In this document: one piece after another, positions 33,001 through 45,000 of the stretch | Layout: every line of letters starts with the position of its first letter | Numbering within the stretch: the first letter of the stretch is position 1 | NCBI RefSeq assembly: GCF_030272615.1 | Contig: NC_081413.1 | Location: 606,956,209 to 607,020,208 of the forward strand | DNA length: 64,000 bases | Origin: Cryptomeria japonica | Lineage: Eukaryota > Streptophyta > Pinopsida > Cupressales > Cupressaceae | Reading direction: 5' to 3' | Notes under the pieces: generated by a model | Told to the model about the DNA's origin: nothing | Seen by the model: only the letters and a program-made list of their open reading frames with translations | Databases searched by the model: none | Translations under genes and position numbers: made by a program

Positions 33001-36000
33001 CCTAAGGCACACCCTTTGCATGCCTCTGAATGATATTGCTTCAACTTAGGTAGACCTGTGACAAGGTTTCCCATGGTTGACAAAGCTCTATAATTCAGAT
33101 GGCCTAATCTCCTGTGCCATACTTCATTTGCATTAGTTGCTTCATGGATCAATGCTAGATTGGGCTCTGTACATAGCTCATACAAATAGCCTTGTCTTCA
33201 ACCAATGACCTTAGCGTCTTTGATGGAGGATCTCTTTGGCCAAGCCAACACCTTGTTTTCCATGAAGGTCACTCTGTATCCTTGATCTTCTAGTGCTGAT
33301 ATGGAGATTAGATTTCTTTTGATGCCTGGAACATATAGTACTTCTTCAAGTCGTAGTGACATGCCTGTCTTCAGTTTGATGGTGCAGGTTCCAATTCCTC
33401 TGACTGGATGTGAAGAATCATCTCTGATGGTTACTTCCTCATCATCTTTTTCTATCATGGAGTCTAGTATTTCTCTAAAGCCGGTGATGTGTTTGGATGA
33501 ACCACTGTCGATCACCCATGAGTTAGATTTGTTTGAAGTATGGCTTGTAAGTGCTGAGTAAAGGACATAGTTCTCGAAGTCATTTTCTTTTCTAGATTTC
33601 CTCACTTTTGCAAATGTGGCTTGCTTCCCTTTCTCTGGACAGTTTGCAACATAGTGTCCGAATTTGTCACACCTATAACATTGAACATGTGATAGGTCTT
33701 TCTTAGAAGTGTTCTTGCCTTGTTTAGCTTTTCTTTTCCTGAATTGCTTCTTTTTGTACTTCTTATTGATGTTTGTATTTAGGACTTGCAAGTCTTCATC
33801 TATATTCTTCTATTTTATTCCTACCTTGTTCAATCGGGATTCTTCTTGTAGACAGTCATCTCTTAGTCTTTCAAACTTAGGATATTTGGACCTTGCACTG
33901 ATGCCTTGGACGAATGTGCTCCATCCACTAGGCAACCCATCTAAAGCAATGAGTGTTAGTTCTTTGCCTCGGATCTCGTAGTCTAGAGTTGTAAGTTCAT
34001 CTTTTAGAACTGATATCCGCATGAAGTAGGCATTGATTGTCTGCCCTTTGTTCATGGTGATATGATTTATTTCTCGTTTTAGTGCTAGAGTACGACTTGC
34101 ATTTGATATCTCAAATGTCCTTTCAAGTGCCTTGAACATTTTATAAGCCGTCTCCTGCTTTCTAATGATGGGCATTATATTATTTCTTACCCCATCCACT
34201 ATTATTTTAATAGCCTTATCATTTCCCTCGATCCATGTGGATTTCTCGGTTTCATCTTTTGGTTGTGCACTTTCAGTTTGGACATATGAATCAACTTTGT
34301 TTTCTCTTAAAATCATTTTGATTCTAAACTTCCAAGCTGAAAAATCTTCACTACCTCCGAGTCTATCTTCGAATCTGATAGCGTTGGCCATTATGGAAAT
34401 GTGATGTAGTTTGTAACTTAGTCTTTGAATTTTATCAAAATTGAATAGCCTAAGGTTCGATTACCTTGGCTCTGATACCATGTAAAGTTATTTCAATTTT
34501 AATTGAAGAACAAGTTATGAACTATGAATGCTATATATGGATATGAGGAATTATGTCAATATCCAATAAATCTGATTTTTATCTGCAGGTCTGAAGGAGA
34601 GAGATCATTTAATATTTTCTATGTCTTCTCCAAATGAATTCAATTGGCATATATATCATTTAGGCAACCGGTCAATTGGTGTATTGACCGGTCATGCCTT
34701 TTAGGCATGACCGATCAATGCACCCATTGATCGGTGCCTTTACAATTATACCATTAACACAATGCTGATTATCGGTTCAAAAACCCCCGATAGCATATTG
34801 TAATATCATAATATAATGACTGATCTATTTAATGAATCGGTCCAGATAAACATCGATGATTCAAGGTGCACGATGGATATAATCCAACCGGTGCATTTGT
34901 TAACCAATGTTTAATGCCAAATGAAGCGGTGTATTCATTAAACCCGATAACAAATATGCTCGATATAATTAAGCCTGATAACAGATGTGAATCAGTGCCA
35001 ATGTTTATGCATCCGATAGCAAGTATGTATCGGCTAATTTAACCCGATAACTTAATGATAAGCAATGTTTGTACAATCCGATAATTATATGTAATATAGA
35101 TCAGACATGAGGCATGTAGATGAATAACAGAACAAGGATGGTTAGGAAGATCTTATCTTGCATAAGCTACCATGCATTAACAGTTAAAAGGTTTTAAACT
35201 GTTTTTCTCAAGTAATTTCAAGAAGGTTTTGAGCTTCAAACTTTGTGTTGAAGGCATAATGTTATATCCATTGTGTTCTTATGTCATAGTGGCGTACTTT
35301 TTCGCATTACTTGAGATTATAACGAGATTGTTGAGAAGAGCTTTAACCTGATTTCTTGGAGACTTTGTGCTGCAAATAGTGAGGGTTAAATTAGTGTAGT
35401 TAAGTATTAAGAGCTGAGAAGAGTTGCAAGAGTTTGTGCTTGTAGTTGTTCCCATTTGAAGTGGTTCGAAGGTGCATCATACTTGCAGACTTTGTGCTGC
35501 CATATGTTGTATATTGCTCTTGTTTTATCATTCTGAAAAAGGTAGATAGGATAGTGGAAACTCAAGACTTTGTGCTTAGTTTTTATTTTCTCGTCCCAGG
35601 GGAAATGACGGAAGACTTTGTGCTTTCACGGAAACTTCACTTCCTTTTGTTTTAATCATTCTTGTTATTTCTTTAAGCTGCTGCATATATTTTCAAAACT
35701 GTTATTTCTTTTCTAGGAAGAGGAAAGAATATCATATTTTCTGAAAAAGAGAAAAGGACATCGTCCCACCCAAATTAGATTAGTGTTTAGTTAGTAAAAG
35801 TAGAAAAGGGGGAGCCTTCCCTTAAATTAGGAGAGTTTTATACTCACACACTGTGGTTGAAACCGCAATTTTGCACATCTTCCCAGGTGTACAAAATTTT
35901 CAACCAACAATACATACAAAAGCAAAAATCTAAAATCTGAATTATCCTATTGTATCATTCAATGGATATAGTTCTACTCCTGCATTACCTATGTTGTCAA

Positions 36001-39000
36001 TTTCTTGGTCCTCAATTGTGATACTCTCCAAATACTCGTCACTCTCAAGCTTAGGTTCCTCTATAGGCAAAAGAATTGGTGGTAAACTATTGAGGTCATT
36101 TGTGTCAGCCACTTCATTCTCCAAGAGTGAAATTGTTTCATCAAGTAGAATTCGGTCCCATTTTGTTAACTAGTCCTTCTCGTATCTAGGGTGTACATGA
36201 GAGAGAAGGCAAAGTGAGCTATGAATATAGACTAAGTTTTCTACTTTCTTTGATCCTAATTAGTTCATCTTCAGTACATTAATGAAACCATAAGAACTCC
36301 AATTCCTGTCACAAGACAAAGAGTTGGCTAATTTTGAGAGCAATCTTATTGCAAATGATTGCAATTTAGATCTTTCACCTCCATGGTTCCACCACCACCC
36401 TATAGGGTCTTATTTTGCATGCATATCATATAAGGCTTCCATAGAAGAAAAATCACCTTGCTCAAAAGAAAAGTTATTCCATTGAATTCTAATACTTAAA
36501 GCAATCTCACCTCAGCCATAAATATGTTTTACTGCATCCCGAAACCCCTTCATTACCTATCTATCCTCATATGGAAACCTCCTTTTTGTCACTTCTATAT
36601 CACACCACTAAGGATTTAAGGCATAGCCAATACAATGAAGGGGTGTGTTAAATTTGTTCTATCTTCCATGTACCTTTTCTTCTATCAAAGGATATAGAGA
36701 AAGATCTCTAACATCTGTTATTTTCTAGATTCTTTCACACATAGAACCCATTTCTTAATAAATTTCTCTCAAACATGGCTGGTCTAAATCTGGAAATTTA
36801 ATAACCTCACATATGGGCTAAATAAAGTTTAACGATTTAACATCAACCCAAAAATAGTCATCGAGGATCAATCTTTTATTTTCGATAAATGGATTGTGTG
36901 AACTATGATGATCATTACATATGAACATCTATATTTTCTGCCCTTTTCAATGAGATTTGAGACCCACTAAAACATGCTATTATCTTTGATGCATTTTTCA
37001 ATGAATGCACTACTAGTGTCCAAAATATATGCAAGTAACTTTTTTGAATCCACAAGCCCATTGATTTACGAATAGATGCAACATTTGTAACAACAATTGT
37101 CATACTAGTGTACCCAAACCCTAAACCCATGCCATCTTGGTACTAGGATCAACAACTTAGCTTTTTTTTCAATTGGATTAAAGCAATAAAAAAAGGATTA
37201 CAAAGAATAGTTACAAATTTATAGACTAAGAATGTTAGCACAATTAAACAACCAAAGACAAACACAAAGAACTAGCCCTATTGAACAATAGTAAGTATAA
37301 TATTTAAGAATATATAGTCACAATCGTTGACAGCCCTAATATCTATCTAGTTGCTTTGTGGCTACATCTTTTGGTGATAGATGGTTTAATCCTCTAGCTC
37401 TAGTACTGTTTCTTGAAACTAGAAACATTTAACATTCATGGGAATCCAAATAAGTTTTATTCTATTCACAATTTTTTGAGTCTAATACCAAGTAAGTTTG
37501 TAAGATTTTAGTTCCACAAAGAACGTGAATAGAAAAGTCATAAAACGCAAAGATGAAATAAATTATAAACTATGTGATTTGACAGTCATTTTCTACAAAC
37601 AATCAAATCCATTACTCAGTTTCCTACAAACTCAACCTCTCTATTCAAATTTCCCATGTTTATTGTAAAATCCACAACTACTAAAAACTTTGTAGATTTT
37701 TTCTCATTTTTTTAATTTTTAGGGTCTTTTTTGGGGGGAGATGCCTATGAGTTAGGTTTTTCCATATAGGAGATGTCTAGAGGACCCAAACGAGACATTT
37801 CTTGCAATTGGGAATGTCTCCATACCTATCTTTAGTATGGGAAATGCGTCCCAATTTCCAAGATGCATCCTGCGGAGTTGAAGACGCATCCCCTTGCTAC
37901 CTTGCTAGGTATGTATATGTTAATTAAGCAACAATATATGAGAGTACCAACGAATAGACATCTCATTCTATTGTTTGTTTTTGAAAATATGCTCCATACA
38001 TGTTTGATATTTATAAAAATACATCAACCTTTTCCAAACAATCATTACCAATATGTTCATGATTTAGGATCATTCTAATGCTTCTAGGATCAAAGAGAAT
38101 GGAGAAGGAATACTTGAGAGTTGAGACTCTACGAGAAACATGAAGAAATAGTACACAAGGAAGTAGACAAGGCTGAGCTTTCAAGGTGAGAGAAACCTAT
38201 AGACACACCCTTTTGAATGATAAATCCACATAATTTAAGAATCCCAAAAAATTATATGAAATCCTAGTGAATCCTAGCCTGGTGAATTAATTTTTGTGGG
38301 AAATCAATGTTTACTTGGGGGAGAAAAACTGATGAATTTGTGCACATTTGTCAATAATGCTAGTTTTCGCTAGCAAATTATAGACAGATTTGTAAAAATA
38401 AAATAAACTATTTGACAAATTATCAACTGTATTCAAAGAATAAAGTTATTTATTGCACAAATTATGAGTGGTTTAAAAATATTACAGAATCTGATTTGCA
38501 AAAATATTATAATACAAAAGGACAAAGATTAATGTGTTTGGCAAATTATCAACTTGAACTAGTAAAAAATGTATATAATCCAATCAATAATGATCAATGG
38601 CTAATGTTCTACTTTTGGAAATAATTTGTACCCACAAACCTTTGGGGAAATAAATCTTAGAATTCATCATCAGCTTTCAGTTGGCAAATGGTCACATTCC
38701 AGTAGTCCAATAGGCAATGGGATTGCATGTCTTTTCCTTATCAATTAATGAAATATTTTAATAGCATTAAACTCAATGAAAGCATTTATTGATGACAATG
38801 GTAGTTTAATGTAGAGTGTCCATTTTTGGGGGATAGGGTGTTTGGGAATATTTGAAATATTGCCCCTTAGTGGCATTTGAGCCTGCCCACATGGTATGTA
38901 ATTATTTCATTGCATATGAGCCAACTCAACTATGTGTGTGAAGCATTATATGTTTGCAGCTTGGTAATCTCATTTAGTGTTCATGTTCTTGGTTTTTGTC

Positions 39001-42000
39001 TCTTGCTTTTGGCTCCAATGGCTTCCAATAGGCTGCTCACATATTGTAATAACCCACCATAATTAACTCAACAAAATTGACCATTCTTTTTTTTTTGTTT
39101 AATTTAATCATTGTTTTTGATTCAATCGCATACTCTGGGCATCCATCCATTTGGATTAGGCATTCATCCATCCGGGATGAGCATCTAACCATATGGGTTA
39201 GGCATTTGTCCATACGGGACATAAGATTTCATCTATCCAATACGAGATAGGCATCTATCCATACGGGGTAGGCATCTATCCAATCGGGATAGGAGGTGCT
39301 CTGGCCAGAGACTTAGACTCATCGGGACCATTCGGGTCTTGAGCCACTCACTAAGTACTACACTCTTCTAACAGAGGTGCACCGAGGTCGCCGTCCTTAG
39401 GAGTAATTAAATAACATAATACAAGCTCGAATTCCGCCTCGGAATTTGGCTTAAAGCCTCGGGTAGTCAAGCGAATCCATACGGGATTCCTTCCGAGTAT
39501 GCATTGAATTACTTTTTCCATTTTAATTATCTTTCAAATTATGATTCTATTCAATCCTTCTATACCAAGTCTAGACCCCACCCACGAACGCTTGAGTACG
39601 AGGGACAACTCCATCCCAAGACTGCCTACATACCCGCTTCGGCACGGGATCAAGGCGTAAAGTATGTAGTTCTATTTTCTACTCTATGGTTTGATGTAAA
39701 CTGATTAAACTTAGTGGGGGGAGTTACATGCAAGGTGGTGGAGATTCATCTAGAAGCTTCTTATTCTTCCTACAACATGTGCCATAATTGGGAGTGGAAA
39801 AATAAATAAATAAAAATAATGCCTTTTGAATTATATTCTCCAAGTGTGTGTGTGTGTATTCATTTTATTCTTTTATAACATTTATTCAATCATTTTAAGT
39901 AATTTAACCAAAAACATAATAGAATTCTATTTAAATCAAAAGTGATAGAGGAGGGTTGTGACACAGATAAGCAAGATATGATATTTAAAGGAAAGGTGAT
40001 GGAACAACTTGGTTAAGTTTTTACATATAATTCAAGCATTACCCGATTGGCAATAATCACCATTCTCAAAGAAGATTTCATGCAAGGTGGGGGTACGGTT
40101 TGTGTTAATATTAATATAGCTAAATTTTTTGTCTTGATGCTTCAATCCTATCTAAAAAAGGTGATTGTCTGAGCTTTGGTTGTGTTCTACATATGATCAG
40201 ATTTCAAAGGGAATTCAAAAGCCATCATTAATTATGCTGAAGTGGTGACCAATGGTCTAAACCCAAAAGCTTCTGGTTCTGATGAGAGTTTTCTAGGAGC
40301 ACAAGGACAGGTATTTCTCACTGGTACACGAAGCAGAATGAGTGGTCTTGCATCTGGCTCTATATCAAAGTCCTCTCCCGCCTAGCCTAAACATTATTGC
40401 CATGATAGGTGCTCTATGAATGGCAACAAAGGTGGCAAGGTCAAACAACATGCCAAAGGTTAATATGCCAATAAAAATATTGATTCACAAAGCCAATCCC
40501 AAGCAATTCACGGTGGTCAATGCCAACAAGCATATGTAGCAGCAACCCGAAAGGTGGAGCCAGCATAACTTGGTATGGGCAGGTGGTAAGGGTCTATTTT
40601 GCTGTTTTTGGTAGGTAGTATGAATTGTTGATAGATGTATGGAGATTGTTTACAATAATGCATATTTTGTTCCCTTGGTCTATTCTTGGGAATGCATTCT
40701 ATTGTGCATGGTTTAGCTTCATCGTAGGCTTTGATGTTGGCTTTTGTTATCATGGGTTGGGTTGGTGTTGGTTGTAGTTGGTAGCCTTTATTCTTATCAT
40801 ATGTAGAGCTTGATTCTATTTTTTGCACATGATTTATATATTAATGTAATGAGCATGAGACCTACCTAAAATTCACCAGAAAATTTATATGAGATTATTT
40901 TAAGCTGTAGATATTATTAGATTAATTTCATAGAATTTAGTTTTATAATTTACGATTAATGTAAATGTTGATGATTATTAAGATAATGTGACTATTATAA
41001 TAAATAACAATTTTAAAAGTATGCAATAAAGAATATATTATGTAAATTCTAATTAAAGTAATAATGAAAATATTAATGTATTATAAAGTTCACAAAGGTT
41101 GCTAATAAAGTTATAAAAAAAAAATTATAATAAGTATTAAGTATCGGTAAACTAATTATTTAAGTAAATAATAAAATATAAATTAATTTAATATAATGTA
41201 TATAACTAATTATATTTTATTAATGAATTAATATAATAATTCTAATTACTATTGATTAATATATTTACTATTAATCAATAGAAGTACTTTAATATTGTGT
41301 TCATGGTAAACTAATACTATTGTATATATAATTGATAAACAATATAATTATTAATTAATATTATCAAAAAATGTATATTATGGTGACCCAATATTAGAAT
41401 AATATTATACAATGTTCATCACTATTGACTATTAATATATGATACTAACTTTTTAAGACTAAATATTACCTTTGAACATTTTTTTAGTATTACTATTTTG
41501 AAAACCAAATCTTCTCCAACACAACTGCCTATATGCAACAAAAATAGTAACTAAGATAATCTTGCAAGGAAGAAAGTGCAAAATATAAATCAACAAATTC
41601 AGCATTGAAAATAAGATAATACACAGCAGCCTCTTCTAAAATACATATGAACATGTTTGAATAGACATGATAGAAGGTAGCACAGACCGTTAAATTGTCA
41701 AAACCATTACAAGATGGTAGCTTGGTACCAAGATTAGAGAAGTGCGCTGTCACAGAGAAAAAAGAAATTATCATAGTGCATGACACATGAATCCCAAACT
41801 GAAATAATAAGCATAACATTGATAATTCATAGTAGAAAAAGGCAAGCATATTTTTGAACCTGAAGAAAATTTTCCCTGGCTCAGAGACTTGATTAGGTTA
41901 ACAATTTGTTCCTGAAAGCAAAAGGGGCAATACGATACTATGTAAGTAACACACAAGCTGCTTAAACACTACAATTATTGAAAACTACAAGGAAACTAAT

Positions 42001-45000
42001 ATATCAAAAAAATCAACTTTACCCTTTGTGTATCATTACGTTCTGAAATATTCTGCATAAAGGGAAGGATCGTAGCCATTGCTACAGTAGATTTAGAATT
42101 TGTTGAGGAAGGCACCACTGTTGGCTGAGCCATGTATAAAGTTTATAAGAACCCAAAATTCAAGGTGCAATGCATTAACAAATAAGCAATAAGGTAAAGT
42201 CAATGCAGAAATGAATTTAAAAAATATTCTGAACAAAATATTTCAGTTACACAACTTTAGTTTTAAACTGCAATAAGCGCATTGTGACACTTTTTATAAA
42301 ATGAACAGTATCCATTGGGGACAATGGGTGGGAAAATATATCATATACTTGCATTTTATCAAATATAATTGTCATAAATAATATTTTAGATAAAAACAAT
42401 TAGTCAACCCATAAAAGAAAAAGATAAAAGTGAAGCAACTAAGATCATTAAAATCCACATTTGTTTTTTATATTTGGAATTACCAATTTGTTAGCATAAT
42501 AGTACTTGTAGTTAAAGGCCCTTGCCAAAAGTTACAAAGGAGTTGTCATTTTATTCCACCTCTTCATGATTATCTCATATATTTTCTTGTAAGAAAATTT
42601 GGAGAGATCTTGTTGTTAGTTATGATTTCTCTTTCTCCACCATTGTGTCTATAGAATCATAGATGTCACCTGATATTGGTTTATCTATGTCACAACAATG
42701 AATGAAAACATATATCAATTCAATGCAAGAGAGGAAGTAGTCTACTTGAGACCACCAATCACCATCAAGAATGATTGTCCTGATATTATTTGATCTTTAT
42801 TTGGGATTGCCTCCAAACTATCCAAATATCACTAATCACCATGTTTTTTAAGGATTGTTTCACATCCACAAGCCTTTTAAGAACAATTTTGTGTCTAGAA
42901 AAATAAGCCTCAACCACCTTCAATTAAAAAACAAAAGTTTTAAGAGAATAATAAATAGTAAGTATATTTAAAAAAAATCTTTTATGACATTTTGTAAAAA
43001 AGATATATTTCAAAATACAAAATATACTTCAGAATTTTAAAAAGATACCTTCAACAGCTCCAAATAAACATTTAAATTTTTTTTGGCTTCTATATAAAAT
43101 CTTTTGTATCCATTGGCTTTTGCCAAAAGTTCAAAAAATGAAATACACAAGAGCCCACTAAATGTTGGAAAATCATGTCTCCGTGACCAACCCTGCTGCT
43201 CTACATATCTCTGCATTATCTATGATCACCTAAACAATATTTTCCATTCCACTAACTCAATTAGAATTTTGGCAATAAATTGAGTATCTTTTTCATTAAC
43301 CTTGAAATGTACTTCTTTCAAGGATATTTCTCTTTTTTGATTCATTTCAATTACATTGATCAATCGCCTATTTATAGCATCAGCCCATCCATTGCAAATG
43401 ATAGAAATCCCTAAGATTTTCCAAGCTTGAATCACCTCCAATTGTCTATCAATAATATCTCTTTCTTTAGCCAAAAGGGTTCTATGAACCTTCTTATAGC
43501 CTAAGCTTTTGTATCCTTTTGGTGCCTAATTAATAGATATAATCATCTCTTGCCAATATAGAGAGTGCACCACATTAAATGTGATCTCATTTGCATAAAA
43601 GCAGCAGACAAAAATTTGTTCTATATCCTCTCGAGTCAGCAAATTAAATGATTTTTCAAAAGATCCTAAATTGCTCTTATAACTTGTAGATGTCCTTGGG
43701 GTTGATTATGCATGTAAAGAAGGTCTATTTAGAGACCACCTCTATTTTGAAGCTTGAACAGGATTGTCAACTTCATCTTGTCATTTTTGACATTTTGCAA
43801 TGTTTGTAAGTGACAACCCCTTCCCTAGTCACTCATCAACATCCAAACTGAGACATACAACAAACCCTATCCCTATTTTTTGGCAAAGGTGACCACAAAC
43901 CATAGTATAAGAACCTTTGAACTCCTTTAGGCACTTCTGAGATGTCCTTTTGTAACCTCCATCTTGAATATTGTCAATAATGGTGACATATTTCCATAAT
44001 AGAGATTTAGGGTCTGGTTTGGTCCACTTGTTATTCCTTTTTTTTTTGACATTAAATGATGATTTTGCCATAATTGATTGTCCTACAATGATTCAAATTT
44101 TAATAAGACATAATTAATTATAAATTGATTTAACAATCTAAATTTAGTAATTTAGATTTATTATTGAAATCTCACAAAAAATATAGAAACAAATAACTAA
44201 ATTGACTTTGACATTTAAATCTAAATTAGAAATTAAAATAAAGAAAAGTAAATGGAAATTAAAATATATTAAAATTTAAATATTAGTAACTTAACAATAA
44301 ATAATAAACGTAAAAATAAAAAATAAAATTTCGCATATAAATCTAAATGAAAATAAAAATCAAATGAAGTAAATATAAATTAAAAAAATATGAAAATTTA
44401 AATATTAGTCATCAAGCAAAAAATTATTATTATTAAAATAAATTAATAATAAACTTAAAAAATAATTAAAATAATAGAAGTCAATAAAGTAGAGGATACC
44501 ATATCAAAATACAGGTAGAAAAATATTTCAAATATAATTACAACTGTGACTACATATGCTCTGTCATGCCCCCGTTAAAAAAATGTACCAGATCGCAACA
44601 TTCATAAATCATGATTGCAGCCTTACCGAATAAATCAAATCGCAGCCTTTAAACTATATTCCAGATGGCTGGATTAAAGATAACAGTAGTTAAATAGAAG
44701 GTCATTTAATATTAACTTAAAGGAAATGATGATCGTTAAAATACATAAAGAAAACATTTTAAGATAACAATTTCCTAGAATGAAAGATAACTAAATTATA
44801 ATTAAGGGTCGAGAGTTGTGACTCTTTCAAAAGGGCAGAGATAATGAAGAGGCATGACTTCTCCCTCATATTGGAAGATATAAAAGGGAGAAGAATTCAT
44901 TTGAAAGAGCATGAGAAATATTTTCATTATCAGCAAGAGATATACACATTAGTAACTCAGCAATCTGAGAATTCCTATTTATTCTGGTGGTATGATTTAT

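Larger units (their letters stand above)
26974..33791 (-). pseudogene. Copia pol, broken and split by E2B
   Basis: In order: CCHC knuckle CYRCDKFGHYVANC (near 33690), aspartic protease WVIDSGSSKHITG (33510), integrase zinc site H-R-R-L-G-H...CKGC (33125-33020), integrase core HSDVCGPM, DNGGEYTS and QQNGVAERKNRTI, RT with YVDDLLITGDD (near 31400). After E2B comes RNase H with SDWVGSVTDRKSTSGCCF, STEAEYIAAS and DNQSCIKL, ending ADILTKPL...GLGMIER at 26974. A stop near 33196, a frameshift and a stop near 27622 disable it. The insertion lies between RT and RNase H, close to the usual FGM...TPM segment. The domain order is diagnostic of Ty1/copia. Confidence 0.92.
25481..35182 (-). mobile_element. 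Ty1/copia retrotransposon, complete structure
   Basis: 9702 bp with 702-bp LTRs at exactly 9000 bp offset. TG...CA ends are flanked by the exact 5-bp duplication GTTAA (25476-25480 and 35183-35187). The LTRs differ at only five positions (0.7%), so the insertion is recent relative to its neighbours. PBS, PPT, gag and pol are in the right order on the minus strand: gag, CCHC knuckle, protease, integrase, RT, RNase H, the copia order. The coding region is nevertheless broken by two in-frame stops, a frameshift with a further stop before RNase H, and the nested 3.5-kb E2B. Without E2B it is about 6.2 kb, a normal copia size. Confidence 0.95.
25159..35909 (+). repeat. Possible LTR after E4 ORF, split by the copia element
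   Basis: Just after the E4 stop, a purine-rich agaagagaataagaag leads into TGTCTCATGACAC. A TATA-like cctatatatacac follows at 25392. The copia element then interrupts at 25481 and the sequence resumes at 35183, ending in a typical LTR-like gtacaaaattttcaaccaaca at 35909. Joined it would be about 1 kb. I did not find a matching 5' LTR before E4, and the candidate target sequences (agaag and ataca) do not match, so this is tentative. The motif gactttgtgct recurs between 35240 and 35620. Confidence 0.35.

Noticed and set aside
25159-35909. A confirmed LTR pair bounding E4
   Set aside because: No matching 5' LTR was found before 19 kb and the outer 5-mers (agaag and ataca) differ, so it is listed only as a tentative repeat.
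40517-40828. 103-codon minus-strand frame as a host exon
   Set aside because: No homology to the kinase family, no consistent splice phases and no recognised domain.
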